Positions 1 to 6,570 of a DNA stretch of 6,724 nt are shown piece after piece. Position numbers and translations under genes: made by a program. The DNA comes from Pseudomonadota bacterium (GTDB lineage: Bacteria; Pseudomonadota; Alphaproteobacteria; CACIAM-22H2), in NCBI GenBank assembly GCA_020161965.1, contig JAIUNH010000220.1, positions 1 to 6,724 on the forward strand, written 5' to 3'. The notes beneath the pieces were generated by a model, which searched no databases, had not been told where the DNA came from, and saw only the letters and a list, made by a program, of their open reading frames with translations. The first letter of the stretch is position 1. Each line of letters begins with the position of its first letter.

Positions 1-747
1 AAGGATCAGAAGGCCGTTCGCCTCACGCTCGCCGACGCGAGCAATGCCGCGATCGCCGATCTGCTGATCGGTCGTTCGCGCTTCGGCCGCCAAGGCACGG
101 CGGGCGACGGCACATTCGTGCGCCGCCAGAACGAGAACCAAGTCTATCTCGCGCGCGGCCGCTTGGCGCCCGAGCGCGACGCCGCGAAATGGCTCGACCG
201 CCGCGTGATGAACGTGGAGCGCGAGCGCATCGCGTCGATCGATTTGACCGCGATCGACGGCGAGCGCCTGTCGGCCGGCAAGAAATCGCCCGCCGACAAC
301 GATATCGAACTCGCGCGCGTGCCCGACGGCCAGAAGGTCAAATCGGAATTCGACGTCAATCTGCTGTCGAGCACCTTCGAAGGTTTGGATCTCGAAGACG
401 TGCGCAAGGCCGACGGTCTCGATTTCGACGCCGCCCGCGAACGCGCGGTCTACACGACCTTCGACGGGCTGAAGATCGAAATCGCCTTGGTGCAGGATCG
501 CGACACGCGCTGGGCGCGCGTCACGGCGTCGTTCGAAGCGCCGGCGACGCCGGTCGATCCGGCGGCCGCCCCCAATGCGCGCCTGCGTTCGGCCGAGGAT
601 GCCGCCAAGCAAGCGGCGGAAATCGCCGCGAAGACCCAGGGCTGGGCCTATCGCTTCCCCGACTACAAGGTCGAGCAGATGACCAAGCGCGCTGCCGACC
701 TGACCGAGCCCAAAACGGAAGAGCCGCCCAAAGCCTCGGGCGGCTAA
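1..747 (+). CDS. DUF4340 domain-containing protein, 5'-truncated by the window
   Basis: The reading frame is open from base 1 to a TAA at 745-747, giving 248 visible residues; the true N-terminus lies outside the window. The visible part matches my recollection of the DUF4340 family: a stretch reading GTFVRRQNENQVYLARG near the start, then a W-L-D-R-R-V segment followed by hydrophobic/charged beta-like repeats, and an acidic, proline-rich tail (EPKTEEPPKASGG). DUF4340 proteins usually have one N-terminal membrane anchor and are often encoded beside GldG-like ABC-transporter auxiliary genes; neither can be seen here. No catalytic motif is apparent and the molecular role is unknown. The stop codon overlaps the stop of the convergent M23 peptidase gene (shared bases 744-747). 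Family assignment is from remembered pattern, not a profile search. Confidence 0.75.
   Translation, partial: KDQKAVRLTLADASNAAIADLLIGRSRFGRQGTAGDGTFVRRQNENQVYLARGRLAPERDAAKWLDRRVMNVERERIASIDLTAIDGERLSAGKKSPADNDIELARVPDGQKVKSEFDVNLLSSTFEGLDLEDVRKADGLDFDAARERAVYTTFDGLKIEIALVQDRDTRWARVTASFEAPATPVDPAAAPNARLRSAEDAAKQAAEIAAKTQGWAYRFPDYKVEQMTKRAADLTEPKTEEPPKASGG
722..745. terminator. GC-rich hairpin over the convergent stop codons (possible weak bidirectional terminator)
   Basis: A perfect 8-bp inverted repeat, AGCCGCCC (722-729) and GGGCGGCT (738-745), encloses an 8-base loop. It sits exactly where the DUF4340 and M23 genes meet tail to tail. No T-run follows on the + strand. On the minus strand the hairpin is followed by CTTCCGTTTT, which is only loosely T-rich. 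It could slow or stop transcripts from both sides, but GC-rich coding DNA forms such repeats by chance and this one encodes the DUF4340 C-terminus. Confidence 0.3.
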
Positions 748-1562
748 CGCGACGCCGCCGGCAGCGGCGGCAGGACCAGGATCGGGTCGATCCGGATATC
801 GAAGAGATTGAGCCGCCAATCGAGATGCGGGCCCGTGGCACGTCCCGTGGCGCCGCTGGCCGCGACCGCTTCGCCCTGGCGCACGCGCTGACCCACCGTC
901 ACGTCGATGCGCGACAAATGGGAATAGGTCGAGCTGACGCCCGACCCGTGATCCAGAATCAGCGTGCCGCCGGTGAAATAGATATCCGGGTCGGCGAAGG
1001 TCACGACCGCATCGGCCACGGCGACGACCGGCGTGCCGGTGGGCACGGCGATATCGATGCCGTAATGCGGTTGGCGCGCTTGGCCATTCAAAATCCGCTG
1101 GCTGCCATAGATTCCGGAAATCCGCCCCGTCGCGGGCCAGACGAAGCCCTGTAGATAGAAGGGCTCGGCGCCGTCGATCCGCCTCGCTTCGGCGATGCGC
1201 GCATTCTCCGCGCGGATGCGTTCGAGCAAGACGGGATCGGGTGTGACCATCGCCTCGGGCAAGCCGTCGATGCGCTGGATATCGAATTTGCGAGGCTTCA
1301 CGTCGAGCGCGCGGCGCACGCGCCGCCCGTCGGGAAAGATCAGTTCCAGCGTCGCGTTGCGGCCTGCATCGCGCCCGAAGGCGATAGGAAAACGCCCATC
1401 GGCCGAAATGCGCATCTCGCGGCCTTCGAAAATCGCGCGTGTACCCGGTTCGGCGCGCACGATGGCGAAACCGCCTTGCGCGACCTCGCCCTTGATCTCG
1501 ATCTCTTCGGCCGCAACGGGTGCCGCGAGGAACAACACCAACGCGACCAGCAACCGCTTCAC
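744..1562 (-). CDS. Secreted M23 family (LytM-type) metallopeptidase
   Basis: This 272-residue protein is probably a periplasmic zinc endopeptidase that cuts peptidoglycan cross-bridges, or a regulator of such enzymes. Residues 1-18 form a classic signal peptide (KR, hydrophobic core, cleavage likely after APVAA). Residues 20-90 look like a small beta domain, 108-130 are helical, and 139-262 are the M23 domain. Visible site residues are H166 and D170 (HYGID), H215 (YSHL) and H246 (PHLDW). The usual second His of the H-x-H motif is Asp248; I recall HLDWR as common in a proteobacterial subgroup, so activity remains plausible. The start is GTG (1562-1560), overlapping the xseA stop as GTGA, with a possible AGGG Shine-Dalgarno nine bases upstream inside xseA. 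This suggests translational coupling. There is no LysM or other wall-binding domain. The family is clear; substrate and activity are inferred. Confidence 0.9.
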   Translation of the reverse strand: MKRLLVALVLFLAAPVAAEEIEIKGEVAQGGFAIVRAEPGTRAIFEGREMRISADGRFPIAFGRDAGRNATLELIFPDGRRVRRALDVKPRKFDIQRIDGLPEAMVTPDPVLLERIRAENARIAEARRIDGAEPFYLQGFVWPATGRISGIYGSQRILNGQARQPHYGIDIAVPTGTPVVAVADAVVTFADPDIYFTGGTLILDHGSGVSSTYSHLSRIDVTVGQRVRQGEAVAASGATGRATGPHLDWRLNLFDIRIDPILVLPPLPAASR

Positions 1563-3031
1563 AGCAGCGAGCCCTGTTTGCCGGGTGCGGCCGGTTTGGG
1601 CGCAGGCGTTTTGCGCGGTGCCGCCCCTTCGACCTGCGCGCCGACATCGCCATCGGCGAAGCGCAAGGTGACGTCACCCGCCTTGCGCGCGTCGGCGGCC
1701 TGCGTCACCAGCTGGCCTTGCGCGTCGGTGACGAGCGCGAAGCCGCGCGCCAGCGTCTTGCGATAGGAATAGCTTTCCAGCAGATCGCCCGCGCGCCCCA
1801 GCGACGCGATGCGCGTATCGATCCCACGCAACGCCGCCCCTTTGGCGCGTGCCAATAGATCGGCGACGTGCTTCGTCTCGCGCGCGAGATTGGCTTTGGT
1901 CGCGGCGGTGTTGGCGGAAAGGGCGGCACCCGCGCGCGCCAAAGCACCCTTGGCGCGTTCCAACTGCGTTTTGGGATCGGGCAGGCGTGCACCCAGTTCG
2001 ATCACCGTCCGCTTGCGCTTGTCGATCAGCGCCGTGCCGGCGAGCTTCAAGCGCTCGGCGCGCTCGTCCAAACGCTGGGCACGATCTTCGACCAGGCGCA
2101 TCGGGTCGCCCAGCGATGCCGCCGACAAACGCTGGCGGCGATCGTCGAACATGCGCTCCAACCCCGCCTCCAGCGACGCGGCGTTGCGCGCAAGTCGCGC
2201 GATCAATTCCTGGCGCACGGGCACGACCATTTCGGCGGCGGCGGTGGGCGTGGGCGCGCGGCGGTCGGACGCGAAATCGATCAGCGTCGTATCCGTCTCG
2301 TGCCCGACGGCGGAGACGAGCGGAATGTCGCTCTCGGCGGCAGCGCGCACGACGATTTCCTCGTTGAACGCCATCAGATCTTCGATCGAGCCGCCGCCGC
2401 GCGCGACGATCAGCACGTCGGGGCGCGGAATCTTGCCGCCCGGTTCCAACGCGTTGAAGCCCTTGATCGCCGTCGCGACTTGCTCGGCCGCCCCATCGCC
2501 CTGCACGGCCACCGGCCACACCAGCACATGGCGCGGGAAGCGGTCGGACAGGCGATGCAGGATGTCGCGGATGACAGCACCAGTCGGCGAGGTGATGACG
2601 CCGATGACGGACGGCAAATACGGCAACGGTCGCTTGCGTTCCGCGTTGAACAAGCCTTCGGCGGCGAGGCGCTTCTTGCGATCCTCGATCAGCTTGAGAA
2701 GCGCGCCTTGGCCCGCGAGCTCCATCCGCTCGACCACGATCTGGTATTTGGACCGGCCGGGATAGGTGGTGAGGCGCCCGACCGCGATCACTTCCATGCC
2801 GTCTTCGGGCTTGATCGTGAGTTTGCCGGCCGAGCCGCGCCAGCACACGCCGTCGATCGCCGAATCGGCGTCCTTCAGCGCGAAATAAAGATGGCCCGAG
2901 GAATGGCGCTTGAAGCCCGAAATTTCACCGCGCACGCGCACGATTTCGAACGCATCCTCGACCGTGCGTTTGACCGCTTGCGAAAGCTCCGAAACGGTGT
3001 ATTCCGGCAAATTGCCGCGCGGGGATTCCAT
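1559..3031 (-). CDS. xseA: Exodeoxyribonuclease VII large subunit
   Basis: XseA is the catalytic subunit of exonuclease VII, which with several XseB subunits degrades single-stranded DNA to acid-soluble oligonucleotides in repair. The protein has 490 residues, normal for the family. An N-terminal OB-fold spans about 8-105 (begins LPEYTVSELSQAVKRTVEDAF, contains RVRGEISGFKRHSSGHLYF). The catalytic domain carries GVITSPTGAVIRDIL (144-158), ARGGGSIEDLMAFNEE (210-225) and SAVGHETDTTLIDFASDRRAPTPTAAAE (from 240). D156, R211, H244 and D247 probably correspond to the essential residues known in E. coli. A long Arg/Ala-rich coiled-coil stalk follows (about 270-425), then SYRKTLARGFALV and a C-terminal QGSLL. 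The start is ATG at 3031, matching where homologues begin; an in-frame ATG at 3040 adds three residues. The frame stays open upstream, but that is antisense to purD. xseB is not in the window. The gene is divergent from purD. Confidence 0.97.
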   Translation of the reverse strand: MESPRGNLPEYTVSELSQAVKRTVEDAFEIVRVRGEISGFKRHSSGHLYFALKDADSAIDGVCWRGSAGKLTIKPEDGMEVIAVGRLTTYPGRSKYQIVVERMELAGQGALLKLIEDRKKRLAAEGLFNAERKRPLPYLPSVIGVITSPTGAVIRDILHRLSDRFPRHVLVWPVAVQGDGAAEQVATAIKGFNALEPGGKIPRPDVLIVARGGGSIEDLMAFNEEIVVRAAAESDIPLVSAVGHETDTTLIDFASDRRAPTPTAAAEMVVPVRQELIARLARNAASLEAGLERMFDDRRQRLSAASLGDPMRLVEDRAQRLDERAERLKLAGTALIDKRKRTVIELGARLPDPKTQLERAKGALARAGAALSANTAATKANLARETKHVADLLARAKGAALRGIDTRIASLGRAGDLLESYSYRKTLARGFALVTDAQGQLVTQAADARKAGDVTLRFADGDVGAQVEGAAPRKTPAPKPAAPGKQGSLL

Positions 3032-3082
3032 GCCCCGCATGATACAAGCGGCGACGGTCGAGAGGGAGACGGAATTATCGCC
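3032..3082. promoter_or_regulatory. Divergent xseA/purD spacer
   Basis: Only 51 bp separate the two start codons, so promoters for one or both genes must reach into the opposing coding sequence. For purD, GGAA at 3071-3074 lies eight bases before the ATG, and AGGGAG at 3063-3068 lies further upstream; either could serve as ribosome-binding site. For xseA there is only a weak GGGG-like stretch before the ATG. I see no PurR-like operator, riboswitch fold or convincing + strand promoter. Confidence 0.5.
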
Positions 3083-3102
3083 ATGCGCATTTTGGTCGTC
3101 GG
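3074..3102 (-). promoter_or_regulatory. Possible sigma-70-type promoter for xseA
   Basis: On the minus strand, GATAAT (3079-3074) matches five of six bases of the consensus -10. It is preceded after 17 bases by CCGACG (3102-3097), which keeps only the central GAC of the -35 consensus. Transcription would start near 3067, giving a leader of about 35 bases to the xseA ATG. The -35 element lies inside the first codons of purD. The -10 is the best match in this AT-poor spacer, but the -35 is poor, so this is tentative. Confidence 0.22.
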
Positions 3103-4348
3103 TTCGGGTGGACGCGAACATTCCCTGTGCTGGGCGATTTCCGCCTCGCCCTTGTGCGACAAGCTGTTCTGCGCGCCGGGCAATCCGGGCATCGCCGCCT
3201 TGGCCGAATGCCTGCCCGTGGGGGCCGAGGATATTCCCGGCATCGTCGCGGCGGCGAAGGCCCAGAAGATCGATTTCGTCGTCGTCGGGCCTGAAGCGCC
3301 GCTGGTCGCCGGGATCGTCGATCGCTTGGCGGAGGCGGGCATTCCCGCTTTCGGGCCGATGGCGGTCGCGGCCCAGCTCGAAGGCTCCAAAGGCTTCATG
3401 AAGGATTTCTGCGCGCGTGCCGGAATCCCCACGGCCGAATATCGCCGCTTCACCGACGCGGATCTCGCGCGCGCCTATATCCGCGAAAAGGGCGCGCCGA
3501 TCGTCGTGAAGGCCGATGGCCTGGCGGCGGGCAAGGGCGTGGTCGTGGCGGCCACGCTCGAGGAGGCCTTGGCCGCGATCGACGATGCGATGGTCGCGGG
3601 CCGTTTCGGCAAGGCGGGGGCGGAAGTCGTCGTCGAGGAATTCCTTGACGGCGAGGAGGCGAGCTTCTTCGCGCTCTGCGACGGCGAACACGCTTTGTCG
3701 TTCGGCGCGGCGCAAGATCATAAGCGCGTGGGCGACGGCGATACCGGCCCGAACACCGGCGGCATGGGCGCTTATTCGCCCACGAAGCTCGTCGACGCCG
3801 CGATGGAAAAGCGGATCATGGAGACGATCGTGCTGCCCACGGTCGCTGGCATGGCGAAGGAAGGTGCGCCGTTCAAGGGCGTGTTGTTCGCCGGTTTGAT
3901 GATCGGCAAAGCGGGCCCGAAGCTGATCGAGTTCAACGTGCGTTTCGGCGATCCGGAATGCCAGACGTTGATGCTACGCCTCAAATCCGATTTGCTGCCC
4001 GCCTTGATCGCCAGCCAGCAGGGCGAGCTCAAGCGCTTCGATCTGCGCTGGCGCGACGACACGGCGATCTGCGTCGTGATGGCGGCCGAAGGTTATCCGA
4101 ACACGCCCAAGAAGGGCACGGAGATCCGCAATCTCGATGCGGCCGGCAAGCTCGACGGCGTGACGGTGTTCCACGCGGGCACGAAAGCCGACGGCGCCAA
4201 GATCGTCGCCGATGGCGGGCGTGTGCTCGGCGTTTGCGCGATCGGTAAAACGGCGAAGGACGCGCAAGCCAAAGCCTATAAGGCCGTCGATGCGATCGAC
4301 TGGCCGGGCGGCTTCTGCCGGCGCGATATCGGCTGGCGCGTTCTGTGA
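3083..4348 (+). CDS. purD: Phosphoribosylamine--glycine ligase (GAR synthetase)
   Basis: PurD catalyses step two of de novo purine synthesis in the cytoplasm, joining phosphoribosylamine and glycine with ATP to give GAR. The 421-residue product is full length. The N-domain opens with MRILVVGSGGREHSL (1-15) and has the GPEAPLVAG loop (69-77). The ATP-grasp domain starts near FGPMAVAAQLEGSK (90-103) and contains KADGLAAGKG (143-152), EEFLDGEE and the metal/ATP site EFNVRFGDPECQ (283-294). The C-domain ends in the family signature DWPGGFCRRDIGWR. The start is ATG at 3083, with GGAA eight bases upstream; the same frame is open far upstream, but only as the antisense of xseA. The stop overlaps the GTG of the following MBL hydrolase gene, so the two are probably co-translated. 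No other purine gene is in the window. All key motifs appear intact. Confidence 0.98.
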   Translation: MRILVVGSGGREHSLCWAISASPLCDKLFCAPGNPGIAALAECLPVGAEDIPGIVAAAKAQKIDFVVVGPEAPLVAGIVDRLAEAGIPAFGPMAVAAQLEGSKGFMKDFCARAGIPTAEYRRFTDADLARAYIREKGAPIVVKADGLAAGKGVVVAATLEEALAAIDDAMVAGRFGKAGAEVVVEEFLDGEEASFFALCDGEHALSFGAAQDHKRVGDGDTGPNTGGMGAYSPTKLVDAAMEKRIMETIVLPTVAGMAKEGAPFKGVLFAGLMIGKAGPKLIEFNVRFGDPECQTLMLRLKSDLLPALIASQQGELKRFDLRWRDDTAICVVMAAEGYPNTPKKGTEIRNLDAAGKLDGVTVFHAGTKADGAKIVADGGRVLGVCAIGKTAKDAQAKAYKAVDAIDWPGGFCRRDIGWRVL

Positions 4349-5379
4349 ACGGCTTCGTCTACGAAGATATCGAGCCGCCGGAAAGCGGCGATGCCAAACT
4401 GCTTGCGCCGGGCGTCAAATGGGTGCGGCTGACGCTGCCGTTTCCGCCCGATCACATCAATGTGTGGCTGATCGATGAAGGCGAAAGCTGGACGATCGTC
4501 GATACCGGGCTCGCGCGCGACGAGACGAAGGCCGAGTGGGAACGCGTGTTCGAATCCCAGCTCGACGGCAAGCCGGTCGGGCGCTTGATCTGCACGCATT
4601 TCCATCCCGATCATATGGGCCTGGCGGCGTGGATCTGTTCGCGCTGGGATGTCGAGCTGTGGACGACGCTGGGCGAATACATGACCGCGCGCTACGCGAT
4701 CACGCCCGCCACGCCGGGCGATATCGAGAACCGCATCGGCTTCTATCGCGCCAACGGCATCGACGCCGATGCGATCGGGCAATTCGCGACGCCGGAGAAT
4801 CTCTATCGGCGCGGCGTGCCGGATTTGCCCGCGCATTATCGCCGTATCCATGGCGGGCGCGCGCTGCCTTTGGGTGCGCAAGCTTGGCTGCCGATCATCG
4901 GGCGCGGCCATTGCCCGGAACATGCGTGTTTGTGGTCGCAGGATCTGAACGTCGCCATCGTCGGCGATATCGTGTTGCCGCGCATCACGCCCAATATCGG
5001 CGTTTGGCCGGTCGATCCCTTCGCCGATCCGCTGCGCGATTATCTCGACAGCCTCGACGGTTTTTCGGGCGTGCCGGAAACGACATTGATTCTGCCCGCC
5101 CACGGCCAGCCTTATCGCGGCGTGGGTGCGCGCATCGCGGCGATCCGCGCGCATCACGAGGAACGCTTGGCGGCGTTGCGCCAAGCCTTCGCCGAAAACC
5201 CGGCGGGGTTGCGCGCGGTCGACTGCTTCAAGTTGTTGTTCAAGCGCGAGATCACGCCACGCGTCGTCGGCCTCGCGGTCGGCGAGGCGCTGGCGCATCT
5301 GCATCTGCTCGAATCGCGCGGCGAAGCCAAACGCGCGCGCGACGAAAGCGATACTTGGCGCTTCAGCGCCGCGCTTTGA
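4345..5379 (+). CDS. MBL-fold metallo-hydrolase with C-terminal winged-helix-like domain
   Basis: This 344-residue cytoplasmic protein is a predicted di-zinc hydrolase of the glyoxalase II/LACTB2-like branch of the metallo-beta-lactamase superfamily. The MBL core covers about 20-257. Metal ligands are all visible: THFHPDHMG (H85, H87, D89, H90), H189 in GRGHCPEH, D208 in IVGDIVLP and H253 in LPAHGQP. The usual GHTPGH motif reads GHCPEH here. Residues 258-340 are helical and resemble the BLACT_WH domain (LFKREITPRVVGLAVGEALAHLHLLESRG), which often helps bind the substrate. There is no signal peptide. The start is GTG, overlapping the purD stop as GTGA; no separate Shine-Dalgarno is evident, which favours reinitiation after purD. 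The 3' end overlaps the convergent tadA by 17 bp. Fold and metal site are confident; the substrate (thioester, nucleotide or lactone-like) cannot be read from sequence. Confidence 0.93.
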   Translation: MNGFVYEDIEPPESGDAKLLAPGVKWVRLTLPFPPDHINVWLIDEGESWTIVDTGLARDETKAEWERVFESQLDGKPVGRLICTHFHPDHMGLAAWICSRWDVELWTTLGEYMTARYAITPATPGDIENRIGFYRANGIDADAIGQFATPENLYRRGVPDLPAHYRRIHGGRALPLGAQAWLPIIGRGHCPEHACLWSQDLNVAIVGDIVLPRITPNIGVWPVDPFADPLRDYLDSLDGFSGVPETTLILPAHGQPYRGVGARIAAIRAHHEERLAALRQAFAENPAGLRAVDCFKLLFKREITPRVVGLAVGEALAHLHLLESRGEAKRARDESDTWRFSAAL

Positions 5380-5806
5380 AGAAATCGCGCAGCAGCGCGG
5401 CGGCTTCGGTTTCGGCGATGCCGCCGAACAATTCGGGCCGGTGATGGCAAGTGGCTTGCGCGAAAATGCGCGGGCCGTTTTCCACGCCACCACCCTTCGG
5501 GTCCGACGCCCCCCAATAGACCCGGCGCAGCCTGGCGAAGGAAATCGCCGTCGCGCACATCGGGCAGGGCTCCAGCGTGACGTAAAGATCGCAATCGGGC
5601 AGGCGCGCATCGCCACGCTTGGCGGCGGCCGCGCGGATTGCCAGCATTTCGGCATGCGCGGTCGGGTCTTTGTCGCGTTCGACGCGGTTATGCGTCGCGG
5701 CCAAGACGGCGCCGGCCGCATCGACCAGCACCGCCCCGACGGGCACTTCGCCCGCTTGCGCGGCCTTTCGGGCCTGTTCGAGGGCCAATTCCATGTACCC
5801 GGACAT
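5363..5806 (-). CDS. tadA: tRNA-specific adenosine deaminase (nucleoside deaminase family)
   Basis: TadA deaminates adenosine to inosine at wobble position 34 of tRNA-Arg(ACG), allowing it to read CGU, CGC and CGA; it acts as a homodimer and is essential in E. coli. The 147-residue product has the usual size. Zinc-site motifs are complete: TAHAEMLAIR with H51 and catalytic E53, and TLEPCPMC with C81 and C84. N40 sits in the conserved THNR segment, and EVPVGAVLV lies at 20-28. The C-terminus LLRDFFKARR matches the TadA tail rather than that of guanine or cytosine deaminases. The ATG at 5806 has GGAA just three bases upstream; an in-frame ATG at 5794 (MELALEQAR) is an equally reasonable start. 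The gene converges on the MBL gene and is divergent from the C26 hydrolase gene. The ENGPRIF stretch after the active site differs from E. coli TadA, leaving slight doubt about exact substrate. Confidence 0.93.
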   Translation of the reverse strand: MSGYMELALEQARKAAQAGEVPVGAVLVDAAGAVLAATHNRVERDKDPTAHAEMLAIRAAAAKRGDARLPDCDLYVTLEPCPMCATAISFARLRRVYWGASDPKGGGVENGPRIFAQATCHHRPELFGGIAETEAAALLRDFFKARR

Positions 5807-5853
5807 GGGTTCCGTTTACCGGGGAATCGCCCGCGTGCTAAGAGATTTCCATC
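5807..5853. promoter_or_regulatory. Divergent tadA/C26-hydrolase spacer
   Basis: This 47-bp gap is the only non-coding DNA between the two divergent genes. AAGAG at 5840-5844, nine bases before the ATG at 5854, is a plausible ribosome-binding site for the + strand gene. I see no -35/-10 pair good enough to call on either strand, so promoters probably extend into the coding regions. One GAATC (a GANTC CcrM-type methylation site in alphaproteobacteria) lies at 5824-5828, but such sites also occur within genes here. Confidence 0.4.
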
Positions 5854-6570
5854 ATGACGCTCCCCCTTATCGGCATCACGCTGGACAGCGAACCGGCCGG
5901 CGGCTGGTCGAAAATGCCCTGGTACGCGCTGCGCCAGAATTACTGCGGCGCCGTGGCGGCGGCCGGCGGCTTGCCCGTGGCGCTGCCGCACGAGCCCGAA
6001 AAAGCCGGCGATTATCTCGACCGGATCGACGGTTTGCTGATCACCGGGGGTGCCTTCGACGTCGACCCCGCGATGTTCGGGGCGTCGAGCAAACACGCCA
6101 CGGTCAAAACCAAGGACCGGCGCACCGAATTCGAATACGCGATCGTCAAAGGCGCGTTGGAACGCGACATGCCGATCTTGGGGATTTGCGGCGGCGAGCA
6201 ATTGCTGGCGGTCGCCCTGGGCGGCACGCTGATCCAGCATATCCCGGATGAAGTGCCGGGCTGCCTGCCGCATGAACAACCCAATCCGCGCACCGAGCCT
6301 GGGCACATCGTCGATGTGGTCCCCGGCACGCTGCTACATCGCATCAACGGGGAGCGCGCGCGTATGGACGTGAATTCCGCCCATCATCAGGCGGTCAAGA
6401 GTGTCGGTCCCGGCACGATCGTCAGCGCCAAGGCGCCCGACGGCGTGATCGAAGCCATCGAAGCGCCGGGCAAGCGTTTTTGCCTCGGCGTCGAATGGCA
6501 TCCCGAATATTCGATCGATCCGGGCGACGACGCGATCTTCCGCGCCTTCGTCGCCGCGTGCCGCCAATGA
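5854..6570 (+). CDS. Gamma-glutamyl-gamma-aminobutyrate hydrolase family protein (peptidase C26, class I GATase fold)
   Basis: This 238-residue cytoplasmic protein belongs to the PuuD-like class I glutamine amidotransferase hydrolases, which cleave gamma-glutamyl amides such as gamma-glutamyl-GABA in putrescine breakdown. The predicted triad is C112 in the nucleophile elbow GICGGEQ, plus H216 and E218 in GVEWHPEY. Other family marks are PLIGIT at the start, the AAGGLPVALP segment, DGLLITGGAFDVDP (59-72) and NSAHHQAV (174-181). The Arg of PuuD's GxCRG elbow is Gly here, so the substrate may differ. The start is ATG at 5854 with AAGAG nine bases upstream. The stop overlaps the ATG of the pseudouridine synthase gene (ATGA), implying co-translation with an RNA-modification gene. 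No other polyamine genes are visible, so I give no puuD symbol. Fold and catalytic residues are confident; reaction is inferred. Confidence 0.9.
   Translation: MTLPLIGITLDSEPAGGWSKMPWYALRQNYCGAVAAAGGLPVALPHEPEKAGDYLDRIDGLLITGGAFDVDPAMFGASSKHATVKTKDRRTEFEYAIVKGALERDMPILGICGGEQLLAVALGGTLIQHIPDEVPGCLPHEQPNPRTEPGHIVDVVPGTLLHRINGERARMDVNSAHHQAVKSVGPGTIVSAKAPDGVIEAIEAPGKRFCLGVEWHPEYSIDPGDDAIFRAFVAACRQ

Noticed and set aside
754..771. GCCGCC...GGCGGC inverted repeat just inside the M23 gene
   Set aside because: A 6-bp stem in sequence encoding the Pro/Ala-rich C-terminus, with no T-run; not distinguishable from chance.
189..1154. A 321-codon + strand frame across the DUF4340 end and the antisense of the M23 gene
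   Set aside because: It crosses two well-supported genes in other frames and its product is Arg-rich low-complexity sequence; a codon-bias shadow.
2970..3005. Possible purD promoter within xseA (TTGACC at 2970, TATTCC at 3000)
   Set aside because: Spacing between the two is 24 bases. The alternative -35 (TTGCGA, 16-base spacing) pairs with a poor -10. Not strong enough to list.
1868..3082. Upstream extension of the purD frame by about 400 codons
   Set aside because: The region is antisense to xseA, whose conserved motifs are intact. PurD homologues begin with MRILVVGSGGREH, matching the ATG at 3083.
3032..3721. N-terminal extension of XseA by about 230 codons
   Set aside because: The extension is antisense to purD and has no XseA-like sequence. 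The OB-fold begins right after the ATG at 3031.
5357..5399. Two 5-bp GC hairpins near the MBL/tadA convergence (5357-5370 and 5386-5399)
   Set aside because: The stems are short, lack T-runs, and such repeats are frequent by chance in this GC-rich sequence.
5824..5828. GAATC (GANTC) site in the tadA/C26 spacer as a CcrM-controlled element
   Set aside because: About ten GANTC sites are scattered through coding DNA in this window, so one in a spacer carries little weight.
4276..6306. A 676-codon open frame on the minus strand spanning the MBL, tadA and C26 genes
   Set aside because: It is antisense to the MBL and C26 genes and in a different frame from tadA. Its translation is Arg/Ala/Pro-rich with no recognisable domain, as expected when GC-rich codon bias removes stop codons.
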